From NCBI GenBank assembly GCA_034436555.1, contig DAOTUU010000037.1:1-64000 (forward strand): a stretch of DNA of 64,000 nt, read 5' to 3'. A model generated the notes under the pieces. The model was not told where the DNA came from, did no database searches, and worked only from the letters and a program-made list of their open reading frames with translations. Source of the DNA: JAFMJV01 sp034436555. GTDB lineage: Bacteria > Chloroflexota > Limnocylindria > Limnocylindrales > CSP1-4. Made by a program: the position numbers and the translations under genes. Shown here in pieces: positions 28,685 to 37,659 of the stretch; position 1 is the stretch's first letter, and every line of letters starts with the position of its first letter.

Positions 28685-30114
28685 GCGCGGCCCGGTCCGC
28701 CCGGTCGACCCGGCCCCTCGGTGCCCGGAGCCGCGGGGAGCCCGCCGGGTCCATCATCCGGCAGGCCCGGGATCGGGGTCGGCACCGTCGTCCCATCATC
28801 CAGGCCCGGCGCCACGAACGTGCCGTCGGGCAGCTCCACGACCACGGGTCCGGCGGCGGGTGACGGCTCGAACGCGGCCTCGAAGCGCCGCAGGTGGGAC
28901 AGGGGCACGACCGCCACGCCCATCAGCAGCAGCGTGGCCACCAGGATCCCGTCGAACGCCCACTGGTCCGCCGCGGCCCCGCCGATGATCGCGCCGATGA
29001 TCTGGCCCACCGCGAGGAACACCGAGTACAGGCCCATGACCGCGCCGCGGTCGTCGGGGAACGCCTCGCTGATGTCCGCCAGGAGGCCCAGCGCCGCGGG
29101 CGTGGCGCCCGCCAGCACGAACAGGCCGAAGGCGGCGACCGCCGCGCCGCCGATGGCGGCCAGGTCCCCCAGCGAGCGGCTGTGATTGACCAGCAGCGCA
29201 CCCAGGACGAGCAGCACGCCGCCCCCGATGCCGTACAGGATGATCGTGGTCCGGCGCATGTCCGCGAAGCGGTTGCCCCAGTACCACAGACCCGCGAAGA
29301 ACACCACGCCCATGACCACCAGGCCCGCCGAGATGAGGATCGGGTCGAAGCCACCCACGAGGGCCTGCTCGCTGAAGCGCGGGTCGGGCGTCTTGACCAG
29401 CTGGAACAGGGTCTGGGTGGTGTACAGGCCCAGGGCCGCGTTGATGGCGATCCAGGTCGGCGCCAGCAGCCAGATGTGGGAGCGGCGCAGCAGCGCGAGG
29501 TAGCGCCGCCAGCCGTAGTCAGGGCGATGATGCGGTCCGGCGGGAGCGTCCGGGGCCGCCACGCCATAGCGATAGATGAGCAGCGACACCACGTAGACGC
29601 CCGCGTTCGCGAAGAACGCGATCGGCCCGATGGCGTTCCACAGCGGTCCCGCGGCGACCGCGCCCACGCCAATGCCCGCGATGGTGGCCGCCTCGAAGCG
29701 TGACGATGTCCGGCCGCGCAGCGCCTCGTCATGAGCGGTGGCCATGGCGATGAACCCCAGGATGCTGGGCACGCTCGCAGCCGTGGACGCGCCCTCGAGG
29801 ACGCGCGTGGAGCCCAGGATCCAGAGGTCCGTGGTGAGCCCCGTGATGATGACCGCGACGAGGCCGAACAGCGGCCCCAGCTGCATGATCCGATGGTGTC
29901 CGTAGCGGTCGGAGAGCACCCCGAAGATGGGCGACAGCACCAGCTCGGCGACGAAGAACGCCGCGGCCAGCACGCCCACCTCGAACGCGCTGGGTTCCAC
30001 GCCGCCGTGCCGATCGAGGTCCGCGAGGTAGTACACCAGCAGGGCGCCCGTGAGGCCGGTGGAGAAACGGAGCGTGAACGTGCCGACGAGGACGGCCCAG
30101 AGGGAGCGCTGCAT
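28681..30114 (-). CDS. MFS transporter with Pro/Gly-rich C-tail
   Basis: 477 aa, about 12 hydrophobic segments, with the MFS loop motif GVLSDRYGHHRIMQLG between TM2 and TM3 and a second GNRFADMRR loop in the other half. The last ~55 residues are a hydrophilic Pro/Gly-rich tail. Substrate unknown; drug or metabolite export is common for this type. It is the first gene of the minus-strand run and overlaps the SLOG-SLATT start by four bases (ATGA). ATG 30114 has a TACCAT box six bases upstream and no ribosome binding site, so the operon mRNA may be leaderless. Confidence 0.88.
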   Translation of the reverse strand: MQRSLWAVLVGTFTLRFSTGLTGALLVYYLADLDRHGGVEPSAFEVGVLAAAFFVAELVLSPIFGVLSDRYGHHRIMQLGPLFGLVAVIITGLTTDLWILGSTRVLEGASTAASVPSILGFIAMATAHDEALRGRTSSRFEAATIAGIGVGAVAAGPLWNAIGPIAFFANAGVYVVSLLIYRYGVAAPDAPAGPHHRPDYGWRRYLALLRRSHIWLLAPTWIAINAALGLYTTQTLFQLVKTPDPRFSEQALVGGFDPILISAGLVVMGVVFFAGLWYWGNRFADMRRTTIILYGIGGGVLLVLGALLVNHSRSLGDLAAIGGAAVAAFGLFVLAGATPAALGLLADISEAFPDDRGAVMGLYSVFLAVGQIIGAIIGGAAADQWAFDGILVATLLLMGVAVVPLSHLRRFEAAFEPSPAAGPVVVELPDGTFVAPGLDDGTTVPTPIPGLPDDGPGGLPAAPGTEGPGRPGGPGRA

Positions 30115-30120
30115 CGCGGG

Positions 30121-30148
30121 ATGGTACCCGGCCAGCCTCGCCTATCAT
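30121..30148. promoter_or_regulatory. Divergent leaderless promoter pair
   Basis: In a 41-bp divergent gap, the minus strand has TACCAT (30126-30121) six bases before ATG 30114, and the plus strand has TATCAT (30143-30148) seven bases before ATG 30156. Both fit TAnnnT -10 boxes whose start sites would fall at the start codon. The two promoters must interfere, which could co-regulate the TIR/SLOG operon and the plus-strand gene. Confidence 0.55.
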
Positions 30149-30155
30149 CGGCCGG

Positions 30156-31178
30156 ATGCGACCCACGATCCCCTCGGAGATCCTCACGCTCGGGCACGCC
30201 CGGGCGGCCGCCCGGCGGTCCCGCGACTACGCGGAGGCCGATCGCCTCAAGGCGGCCATCGAGGCGGTCGGCTACCGCGTGGTGGACCGCGGTCGCGAGT
30301 TCACCATCCTGCCCGCCCACCCAGCCGACGCGGCGGATGCCGACGGCCGCATCCGTCACGGATGGAGCGGCGCCGTCCCCTCGCGGCTGGATGCGCCCGC
30401 CGGCGCCCGCATCACCCTCCTGCTGCTGGTCGACGGCGACCCGGGTCCGGCCCGGCGCACCCTCGCAGGGCTGCGGACGCACGCGTCCGAGGGCACCCAG
30501 GTGGTGCTCGTCGCGGGGCCGGACGCCGTGCTGGACGCGGCGATCACCGGCGACGACCTGCTGATGCCCGTCGCGGGCGCGGCTCCGGAGGTGGTGCGCA
30601 CGTCGGTGGCGCTGCGCCCGGCTGCGGCACGGAACGCGGGTGCCCGGCGTGCCGCGGGCGCGGTCATCGCCTGGGTGGCGACGGGCGCCACGGTGACCGG
30701 CGACGTCGTGACGCCGCTGCTGGAGGCGCTGGCCGATCCGACGGTCGCGGTGGCGGGCGCCGTGGCGCTGCGCGGCACGGATCTGCGCCACCTGGAGGCC
30801 GGGGGGGCCGGGGATGCCGACGCGATCGACCGGACGCTGCTCGCCTTCCGGCGCGAGGAGATCGAGGCGCTCGGTCCGCTCGACGAGCGCCTGTTCACGG
30901 ACGCCCAGGTCGATCGATGGTGGAGCCTCGTGCTTCGCGACGGTCCGGACGCGCCATGGCCGGACGATCCCGAGGAGGCGGCCGCGCTGCCCCCCTGGGA
31001 GCCGCGGCGGGCGATGGCGCTGGACCTGCCCATCGACGGCTCCTCCTCCGTCCCCCCGTGGGTCGAGCCGGTGGACGCGAGGGAGGCGGCACGCCGCGCG
31101 AAGCGTGACCAGTACCGGGTCATCGACCGGTTCAACGGCCGCCCGGAGCTCCTCTCGCCGCGCCCGTCGGACCGTTGA
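30156..31178 (+). CDS. CysS C-terminal-like helix fused to a GT2-like domain lacking DxD
   Basis: 340 aa. Residues ~13-50 (HARAAARRSRDYAEADRLK... followed by GYRVVDRGREFTI) copy the C-terminal element of cysteinyl-tRNA synthetases (R..KDY..AD.LR...G..V.D), but no synthetase body is present. Residues ~85-290 follow the GT2/GT-A order: ITLLLLVDGD, AARNAGARRAAGAVIAW, a VAGAVALRG stretch, FRREEIEALGPLDERLF and a WWSLVLRDG ending. The metal-binding DxD expected after the ARN.G.. motif is absent (WVATGATV). It may be a non-catalytic nucleotide-sugar-binding protein. No signal peptide. Probably leaderless mRNA. Confidence 0.6.
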   Translation: MRPTIPSEILTLGHARAAARRSRDYAEADRLKAAIEAVGYRVVDRGREFTILPAHPADAADADGRIRHGWSGAVPSRLDAPAGARITLLLLVDGDPGPARRTLAGLRTHASEGTQVVLVAGPDAVLDAAITGDDLLMPVAGAAPEVVRTSVALRPAAARNAGARRAAGAVIAWVATGATVTGDVVTPLLEALADPTVAVAGAVALRGTDLRHLEAGGAGDADAIDRTLLAFRREEIEALGPLDERLFTDAQVDRWWSLVLRDGPDAPWPDDPEEAAALPPWEPRRAMALDLPIDGSSSVPPWVEPVDAREAARRAKRDQYRVIDRFNGRPELLSPRPSDR

Positions 31179-31220
31179 GCGCGGGGGCTCCGGTCGACCC
31201 CGCGGGGTCGTCGCCGCCGG

Positions 31221-32384
31221 TCAGCCCAGCGAGAACGCCGCCGGGCCCGCCGCCACCAGGAGCGCCACCACGCCCAGCACGATCGCCGCGCCGAGCAGCC
31301 ATCCCAGGCGGCTCAGGCCCGACTGGAGCCGGGTGCCCGCGACGTTCGCCCAGAACGAGGCCATCGTGGGCGCCGTGGGCACCATGATGAGGCCCAGCAG
31401 CAGCCCCGCCACCAGGCCGCCCACATGCGCGGCGTTGTCGATGTTGCCGGCCACGAGTCCGATGGCGAGGTTCACCATGATGAGCATCCCGATCTGGCCC
31501 GTGAGGTTGCGCGCGTTGCGCGTGAGCGCGGGCTTGTGGACGCGGTCGGCCACCAGGAGCATCCCGAACAGGCCGAACACCGCGCCGCTTGCGCCCACCG
31601 AGGCGATCGTGTCGGAGAAGGCGAAGCTGGCCGCGGACCCGGCGATGCCACACAGGACGTACACCAGCAGGAAGCGCGCGTGCCCGTACAGCTGCTCCAT
31701 GATCGGCCCCACGATGAACAGCGCGTACATGTTGAAGGCCAGATGGAGCACGCCGCCGTGGACCAGCACCACCGTCAGCAGCCGCCACAGCTCGCCTTGG
31801 GCGACATACGGCTTGATGAGCGCGAGGTTCGTGAAGAACCACGCGTCCAGCGCCTCGGACAGGAGCCCCGCCACGCCGATCGCGACCGTGATGCCGATGA
31901 TCGCGTAGGTCACGGTCGGGTCGGGCGAGAATCCGGCGCGCGATCGGCGGAAGTGCCGCTCCGCGCGCCCCGTGTCACCCATCTCCTTTGTCAGCCAGCC
32001 CAGCCGCGACGCGATCTCCGCGCGTTCCTCGGCTGGCGCCCGCCGCTCCGCCTCGCGGTAGGCGCGCGCCGCGCCGGGCAGGTCCCGCTCCTGGACGCGC
32101 GCCGCCGCGAGCTGCTTCCAGGCGCGCCAGGTGAAGGGCGTCTCGGGGGCCTGGGTCGCGCTGATCCAGGCCTGGAGGGCGCCCGGGTCGTCATCCATCC
32201 GGTAGCGGCACTCGCCGAGGCCGAGCAGCGCGGCGACGTGGAGGTCGGGGTCGGGTGACCCGACCACGCGGGCGAACGTGGCGGCCGCGGGCTCCCAGTC
32301 GCCCTGGGCGGCAAGGGCCTGGCCCCGCTGGAGCAGGCCGATGGCGACCTGCGGGTCCAGGGGCCCGGGGCGAGAGGGGTCCAT
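31221..32384 (-). CDS. Rhomboid-family intramembrane serine protease with N-terminal TPR region
   Basis: 387 aa. Residues 1-150 are TPR-like helices (LLGLGECRYRMDDDPGALQAW; YREAERRAPAEE). Residues ~160-385 are a rhomboid: GELWRLLTVVLVHGGVLHLAFNMYAL, catalytic Ser in VGASGAVFGLFG and catalytic His in NIDNAAHVGGLVAG, with about seven hydrophobic segments. Rhomboids cleave TM helices of partner proteins; substrates here are unknown. ATG 32384 has a TAGACT box seven bases upstream, consistent with a leaderless transcript. Tail to tail with the preceding gene. Confidence 0.92.
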   Translation of the reverse strand: MDPSRPGPLDPQVAIGLLQRGQALAAQGDWEPAAATFARVVGSPDPDLHVAALLGLGECRYRMDDDPGALQAWISATQAPETPFTWRAWKQLAAARVQERDLPGAARAYREAERRAPAEERAEIASRLGWLTKEMGDTGRAERHFRRSRAGFSPDPTVTYAIIGITVAIGVAGLLSEALDAWFFTNLALIKPYVAQGELWRLLTVVLVHGGVLHLAFNMYALFIVGPIMEQLYGHARFLLVYVLCGIAGSAASFAFSDTIASVGASGAVFGLFGMLLVADRVHKPALTRNARNLTGQIGMLIMVNLAIGLVAGNIDNAAHVGGLVAGLLLGLIMVPTAPTMASFWANVAGTRLQSGLSRLGWLLGAAIVLGVVALLVAAGPAAFSLG

Positions 32385-32462
32385 CGCCGGGAGTCTAGCC
32401 GGGCCGGCGGCTTCAGCCCGTCACAGCGTCCGCCGGCAGGGTCGCGGCGCGCTCCCTGCGGC

Positions 32463-33149
32463 TCAGGGACGTTCGTCGAGGTCCAGGCGGAGCTGCGGCG
32501 CGGGGTCGGCCTGCGGTCGGGAGGCGGCGGCGCGCCTCGTGCGCGATCGGCGGCGGGGCGGCTCCACGCCGGGAGCCAGCAGCGGCTGCCCGATGCGCGC
32601 GGCGAGGCGATCGGCGAGCGGCCACCAGTCGAAGCGGTCTGTGACCGACGATGCGGGCATCACGACGAGCTGCTCGGGACGCAGCAGGTCAGGCAGGACC
32701 CGGTCGAGGATGATCTCCACCTCGTCGCGGAACGCGTCGCTCGTGGACCGCGTGCCGTCCGCGCGGAGCGTCACGTCCGGCGTCAGGCGCACCACCAGGT
32801 CGTAGGTCTCGCTCCAGGCGCGCATCAGCGGCTCCACCGCGAACGGGTCGCCGCGGGCGGCGCGCAGGTAGTACGCATAGTTGTCCATCACGCCGCGATC
32901 GGTGACCAGCACCTCCGCCTTGGGCGCCAGCTCCAGCTCCCGCCGGATCTGTGACATCAGGACCCACAACTGGGCCTCGCCGGTGGCGCCCTCGTTGATG
33001 CCCAGCGGGTTGTCGCGCACCACCTCCCTGCCGAACTCCACGGCGTGTCCGGCGCGCTGCATCACGGCCGCGAACGCGTGGGCGGCGGTGGTCTTGCGGA
33101 TGCCGTGCGAGCCGGTGAAGGCGATCTTGGCGGGGCGGTCCCAGGTCAT
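32463..33149 (-). CDS. AAA_28-like P-loop protein with altered Walker A
   Basis: 228 aa. The N-terminus IAFTGSHGIRKTTAAHAFA aligns with the AAA_28 pattern TGSHGTGKTT, but the Gly before Lys is Arg (GSHGIRKT, residues 13-20). VLVTDRGVMDNYAYY is the DRG/Walker B-like region, and YDLVVRLTPDVTLRADGTR is typical of the family's nucleoside-kinase-like core. The C-terminal 40 residues are basic and disordered. Relatives include NadR kinase-like and phage-type nucleotide kinases. Whether it binds ATP is uncertain. ATG 33149 has a TAGGCT box six bases upstream (leaderless-like). Confidence 0.68.
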   Translation of the reverse strand: MTWDRPAKIAFTGSHGIRKTTAAHAFAAVMQRAGHAVEFGREVVRDNPLGINEGATGEAQLWVLMSQIRRELELAPKAEVLVTDRGVMDNYAYYLRAARGDPFAVEPLMRAWSETYDLVVRLTPDVTLRADGTRSTSDAFRDEVEIILDRVLPDLLRPEQLVVMPASSVTDRFDWWPLADRLAARIGQPLLAPGVEPPRRRSRTRRAAASRPQADPAPQLRLDLDERP

Positions 33150-33230
33150 GGGGTCAGCCTACCCCCGGACCGGGCGGGCTCGTCGGCAGCACGGTCCGCA
33201 GGGCCGGTCTGCGGGGCGGGCCAAGGGGAC

Positions 33231-33310
33231 ACCGGCGGGACGGGGGCGCGCCGGCGGGAGGGGCGCCGGCGGGAGGGCGCGCCGGCGGGACGGGGGCGCG
33301 CCGGAGGGAC
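33231..33310. repeat. GC-rich short tandem repeats upstream of the GT2 gene
   Basis: GCCGGCGGGA-type units recur about every 16-18 bp between 33231 and 33310, within the 181-bp divergent interval. They end just before the TACCCT promoter box of the plus-strand gene. Confidence 0.6.
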
Positions 33311-33330
33311 GGTCCGCTACCCTGTCGCCG

Positions 33331-34053
33331 ATGTCCGACCCGACAGCCCCGGTCTTCGCGCTCATCCCCGGCTACAACGAGGCGCCGCGCATCGGGCCCG
33401 TGATCGCGGAGGCCCGTCGACACCTGCCCGTGGTGGTCGTGGACGATGGCTCGCACGACGGCACCGCGGGCGTCGCGGAGGCTGCGGGCGCGACCGTGCT
33501 GCGCCAGGTCCCCAACCAGGGGAAGGGCGCCGCGCTGCGCGCGGGGTTTCGTCATGCGCTCGACGCCGGGGCAGCCGCGGTGGTGACCCTGGACGCGGAC
33601 GGCCAGCATGACCCCGCGGAGATCCCCGCGTTCCTGGCGGCATGGGAGGCGCGCCACGCCCCGCTCATCATCGGCCGGCGCGCGTTCCATGAGATGCCGC
33701 TCGTCCGGCGCATCGCCAACACGCTGGGCACCTGGACCTTCTCCCGCGCGGTGGGACGGCACATCCCGGACAACCAGTCGGGCTATCGGCTCATCGGCTC
33801 CCGGCTGCTGCCCCTGCTGCTGGGCAGCTCGGAGACGGGGTTCGAGTTCGAGGTGGAGATGATCGCCACGGCCATCCGTGCGGACATCCCGATCGACTGG
33901 GTGCCCATCCGGACCATCTATGCAGGCGAGCCCAGCCACATCCAGCCCATCGCGCACGTGACGAGCTTCCTGCGGGCGGCCCGCGACGCGCACCGGACCG
34001 TTCGCCGACCCCTCCCGGACGAGCCGCCCAACAATCAGCAGGATCACGTATAG
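33331..34053 (+). CDS. GT2-family glycosyltransferase (polyprenyl-phosphate sugar transferase-like)
   Basis: 240 aa. Canonical GT-A fold: FALIPGYNEAPRIG, VVVVDDGSHDGT, NQGKGAALRAGF, then TLDADGQHDP carrying the metal-binding DxD, IIGRRAF, and NQSGYRLIG. The order matches dolichol/polyprenyl-phosphate mannose or glucose synthases. No C-terminal TM segment is present, so it is a short, probably peripheral form. ATG 33331 lies seven bases after a TACCCT box (leaderless-like). Likely cell-envelope glycan synthesis; the sugar is unknown. Confidence 0.9.
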   Translation: MSDPTAPVFALIPGYNEAPRIGPVIAEARRHLPVVVVDDGSHDGTAGVAEAAGATVLRQVPNQGKGAALRAGFRHALDAGAAAVVTLDADGQHDPAEIPAFLAAWEARHAPLIIGRRAFHEMPLVRRIANTLGTWTFSRAVGRHIPDNQSGYRLIGSRLLPLLLGSSETGFEFEVEMIATAIRADIPIDWVPIRTIYAGEPSHIQPIAHVTSFLRAARDAHRTVRRPLPDEPPNNQQDHV

Positions 34054-34129
34054 GGGTCGCCCGGAAGCTCCTCCCAGACTGTGGGCGGGCCCTGGTCCCG
34101 TCGCGCTCCGAATGCCATCTGGGAGAGGC

Positions 34130-34690
34130 ATGATCCTTCGCGTCGCGCACTTCCGCACGCCCCCGGACGCCGCCGCTGCCACGGCCGAGACGGCGTCGTC
34201 GTTGTTCGCGGGCATCCGCCGCACGGACGGCCTGGTGTGGTCCGCGGTGGGCCGCCAGCCGGACGGTGACGGGACTCTGGTCATCGCGGTCAGCCTGTGG
34301 CGGGATCGGGTCGCCCTGGCCGGTGCGCTGGGGCCGGAGGTGGATGGCCGATCTCAGGCGGAGGGGCGCGCCGGACTGCCGCCGCCCACCCTGTTGGAGC
34401 TCGCGGATGTCGTGGACGGGGCCGCGCTGCCGCGTGGACTGGCGCCGGTCGCACCGGTCACGCCGATCGCAGGTCGGCGGCGGCGCAGCCTGTCGCCGCA
34501 GGATCGAGACCTGCTGCGCCTGCTGTGCGGTGGTGCGACGCTGGCGGAGGCGGCAGGGCATCTCGGGGTGTCCGCGGGCACCGCCAAGAATCGACGGCAC
34601 GAGATCTACGAGAAGCTCGGCGTCCATGACCTCGGCTCAGCCTGTGTCATCGCGGCGCCGGAGCTCGGCGTGGACCTGAAGGTGAGCTGA
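34130..34690 (+). CDS. Protein with LuxR-type helix-turn-helix C-terminus
   Basis: 186 aa from ATG 34130, right after GGGAGAGGC; an in-frame ATG at 34112 lacks a ribosome binding site. The C-terminal ~55 residues form a GerE/LuxR HTH: LSPQDRDLLRLLCGGATLAEAA, then LGVSAGTAKNRRHEIYEKLGV. The N-terminal half is a small alpha/beta domain (VAHFRTPPDAA, TLVIAVSLWRD) that may be a dimeric ABM-like or sensor domain. No receiver Asp is visible, so it is not a classical response regulator. Targets unknown. Confidence 0.72.
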   Translation: MILRVAHFRTPPDAAAATAETASSLFAGIRRTDGLVWSAVGRQPDGDGTLVIAVSLWRDRVALAGALGPEVDGRSQAEGRAGLPPPTLLELADVVDGAALPRGLAPVAPVTPIAGRRRRSLSPQDRDLLRLLCGGATLAEAAGHLGVSAGTAKNRRHEIYEKLGVHDLGSACVIAAPELGVDLKVS

Positions 34691-34802
34691 CGCTTCCGTT
34701 GTTCCTCCGGTCCTGGCGACCGTCCCCCCGAACTGGTTGACCATCCCTCCCGGTCCGGGCGACACGGCGCGCGTCGCCCGGGTGTCGGGGTACGCTCTGC
34801 GG

Positions 34803-36482
34803 ATGCCCGCAGAGTTCATCTACTCCACGTACAAGCTCGCCCGCCACTACCCGCCGGACAAGACGGTCCTCGAGGACATCTCGCTCTCGTTCTATCCCGG
34901 CGCCAAGATCGGCGTCATCGGCTCCAACGGCGCGGGCAAGTCCAGCCTGCTCCGGATCATGGCGGGGCTGGATGACGGCTTCACGGGCGAGGCCCGCCTG
35001 ACGCCCGGTTTCACGGTGGGCTACCTGGCCCAGGAGCCGCAGCTGGACCCGGCCAAGGACGTCAAGGGCAACGTCATGGACGGGGTCCGGGGCGTCCAGG
35101 ACCTGCTCGACCGCTACAACGCCGTGATGGCCCGCTGGTCGGAGCCCGATGCCGACTACGAGGCGATCGGCGCGGAGCAGGCGGAGCTGGAAGACAGGAT
35201 CAACGCCGCCGACGCGTGGAACGTGGAGCGCAACGTGGAGATCGCGATGGACGCGCTCCGCTGCCCGCCCGACGACGCGGACGTGACAACGCTCTCGGGC
35301 GGCGAGAAGCGGCGCGTGGCGCTCTGCCGGCTGCTGCTCCAGCACCCCGACCTGTTGCTCCTCGACGAGCCCACGAACCACCTGGACGCCGAGTCGGTCG
35401 ACTGGCTGGAGCGCTTCCTCTCGGAGTACAGCGGGACGGTGGTGGCGATCACCCACGACCGCTACTTCCTGGACAACGTCGCGAAGTGGATTCTGGAACT
35501 CGACCGCGGGCGGGGCATCCCCTTCTCCGGCAACTACTCCAGCTGGCTGGAGCAGAAGCTGGAGCGGATGAGCCGGGAGCAGAAGCAGGCCGACGCGAAG
35601 CAGCGGACGCTGGCCCGGGAGCTGGAGTGGGTGCGCCTGTCGCCCAAGGCCCGCCAGTCGAAGGGCAAGGCCCGACTCTCCGCCTACGAGCAGCTGCTGT
35701 CGGAGGCCCAGGACGAGAAGACCGTGGCCCGAGAGCTGGAGATCGCGATCCCGCCCGGACCGCGCCTGGGCGACCAGGTCATCGATGTCAGTGGCCTGCG
35801 CAAGGGCTACGGCGACCGGCTGCTCATCGAGGACCTGACGTTCTCCCTGCCGCGCTCGGGCATCGTGGGCATCATCGGCCCCAACGGAGCGGGCAAGACG
35901 ACCCTGTTCCGGATGCTCGTGGGCCAGGAGGCGCCCGACGCAGGCGGCGTCACGATCGGCTCCACGGTCGTGATGAGCCACGTGGACCAGGGTCGCGACG
36001 ACCTCCAGGCGGACCGGACGGTGTTCCAGGAGATCACCCACGGCGTGGAACAGATCAAGGTGGGCAACCGCGAGGTGCCCGCGCGGGCGTATGTGAGCAG
36101 CTTCAACTTCCGGGGGACGGATCAGCAGAAGCTCGTGGGACAGCTGTCCGGCGGCGAGCGCAACCGGGTGCACCTCGCCAAGCTGCTCCAGACCGGCGGC
36201 AACGTGCTGCTCCTGGACGAGCCCACCAACGACCTGGACGTGGACACGCTGCGGGCGCTGGAGGCGGGCCTGGAGTCGTTCCCCGGCTGCGTCGTGGTCA
36301 TCAGCCACGACCGCTGGTTCCTGGACCGCATCGCGACCCACATCCTCGCGTTCGAGGGCGACTCGCAGGTGCGCTTCTTCCAGGGCAACGTGAGCGACTA
36401 CGAGGCGTTCCGGCGCAAGGAGCTGGGCGCCGCCGCGGACCAGCCGCACCGCATCAGATACAAGCCGATCAAGCGCGGCTGA
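34803..36482 (+). CDS. ettA: ABC-F energy-dependent translational throttle protein EttA
   Basis: 559 aa, nearly the length of E. coli EttA (555). ABC-F proteins bind the ribosomal E site and gate elongation according to ATP/ADP. The N-terminus EFIYSTYKLARHYPPDK is EttA-specific. Two ABC domains are seen: Walker A GSNGAGKSS (~40-48) and GPNGAGKTT in the second half, signatures TLSGGEKRRVAL and QLSGGERNRVHL, Walker B LLLLDEPTNHLD and VLLLDEPTNDLD. The tRNA-interacting linker between them contains WVRLSPKARQSKGKARL. A TACGCT box sits six bases before the ATG (leaderless-like); an upstream in-frame start at 34737 would lie across that promoter. Confidence 0.95.
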   Translation: MPAEFIYSTYKLARHYPPDKTVLEDISLSFYPGAKIGVIGSNGAGKSSLLRIMAGLDDGFTGEARLTPGFTVGYLAQEPQLDPAKDVKGNVMDGVRGVQDLLDRYNAVMARWSEPDADYEAIGAEQAELEDRINAADAWNVERNVEIAMDALRCPPDDADVTTLSGGEKRRVALCRLLLQHPDLLLLDEPTNHLDAESVDWLERFLSEYSGTVVAITHDRYFLDNVAKWILELDRGRGIPFSGNYSSWLEQKLERMSREQKQADAKQRTLARELEWVRLSPKARQSKGKARLSAYEQLLSEAQDEKTVARELEIAIPPGPRLGDQVIDVSGLRKGYGDRLLIEDLTFSLPRSGIVGIIGPNGAGKTTLFRMLVGQEAPDAGGVTIGSTVVMSHVDQGRDDLQADRTVFQEITHGVEQIKVGNREVPARAYVSSFNFRGTDQQKLVGQLSGGERNRVHLAKLLQTGGNVLLLDEPTNDLDVDTLRALEAGLESFPGCVVVISHDRWFLDRIATHILAFEGDSQVRFFQGNVSDYEAFRRKELGAAADQPHRIRYKPIKRG

Positions 36483-36680
36483 GCCGCCCCAGCGGCCCGC
36501 GCCTGCCGCCCGCCGGTGACGCCCCGGGCGTCACATCCGGGCCTTGGGGCCGTCAGCCGAACCGATACCCCGCGCGAACGGCTCCTGACTTGGGTCACGC
36601 CGCCGAGCTGGCGCTGCTGGGCGATCGCGGCTGATCCCGACCGGGGCACGACCGTGGCCATAGCCCGCTACCGTGGGCTC

Positions 36681-37229
36681 ATGCACATCCGCGCTGAGAC
36701 ACCCGCCGACCACGACGCCGTCGAGGAGCTCCATCGCGTCGCGTTCGGGGACCACGGCGAGCAGGTGGCCGCGCTGATCCCGCCGCTGCGCCGACGAGCC
36801 GCGGAACGGAACGGCGTCTCCCTCGTGGCCGATGAGGATGGCCGGGTGGTGGGCCACGTGATGGTCACCCACGCCTGGCTGGATGCGCCGCGGCGGCTTG
36901 TGGATGTGCACGTGCTCAGCCCGCTGGCCGTGGCCCCCGACCGGCAGGGTCGGGGCATCGGCGGCGCGCTCGTCCGGGAGGGCGTGGCGCACATCGGGCG
37001 CCAGGGCGGCAGCGCCGTGTTCCTGGAGGGATCGCCGGGGTACTACGGGCGGCTGGGCTTCGAGGCCGCGGGCGCGGCGGGGTTCAGGGCCCCATCCCTG
37101 CGGATACCGGACGCCGCGTTCCAGGTCGTGCGCCTGCCCGCATGGGAGCCGTGGATGACCGGCACGCTCGTCTACCCGGACCTGTTCTGGGAGGCGGACG
37201 CCGTGGGCCTGCGCGACGAAGCGCCCTGA
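36681..37229 (+). CDS. GNAT-family N-acetyltransferase
   Basis: 182 aa. The start MHIRAETPADHDAVEELHRVAFGD and acetyl-CoA motif LAVAPDRQGRGIGGALVREG are typical of YhbS-type GNATs, followed by VFLEGSPGYYGRLGFEAA. Acceptor substrate unknown. ATG 36681 lies six bases after TACCGT, which suggests a leaderless transcript. The upstream open frame to 36516 is not used. It stands alone between ettA and the toxin-antitoxin region. Confidence 0.9.
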   Translation: MHIRAETPADHDAVEELHRVAFGDHGEQVAALIPPLRRRAAERNGVSLVADEDGRVVGHVMVTHAWLDAPRRLVDVHVLSPLAVAPDRQGRGIGGALVREGVAHIGRQGGSAVFLEGSPGYYGRLGFEAAGAAGFRAPSLRIPDAAFQVVRLPAWEPWMTGTLVYPDLFWEADAVGLRDEAP

Positions 37230-37659
37230 TCACCAAGCTCCGACACGCGCTGGGCGGCGGTCGCCGCTCTCGTGCGGGCCTCGGTCGATCGCCTGACCGT
37301 GCAGGACGGTGTCCGGGCCATCCTCGTGACGATGCAGACGGCTGACGATCGCCGGCGCCTCGAGCGGCGATGAACGCGGTGCCGGGCCGATGAGGCATCG
37401 TGTCGCGCGCGTTGGGGGTCCAGCCTGCGCCATCCGCACGGCGCCATGCCCCTGGGACCGGTGCGGGCCGCTCAGCGGCAATGACCGACCCGTCGGGATC
37501 GAGGGTCGCTGGAACGGGCCGGATGGTGGCCCACGCTGACGCGAGAGGTCGCAGCCTGTTCGATGTCCCGCCCGATCAGCCCCTGTGGTGGCCATTCCGT
37601 GTCGGGCTTGTCCGCCCAGGTCAGGCACTCGGGATGGGCTCAGCGATCGGATGCGCGAC
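37230..37659. other. Intergenic region, no intact gene
   Basis: 430 bp after the GNAT gene. All long open frames here have shadow-like composition. It borders a field of decayed toxin-antitoxin genes and may hold further eroded coding sequence that I cannot identify. Confidence 0.4.
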
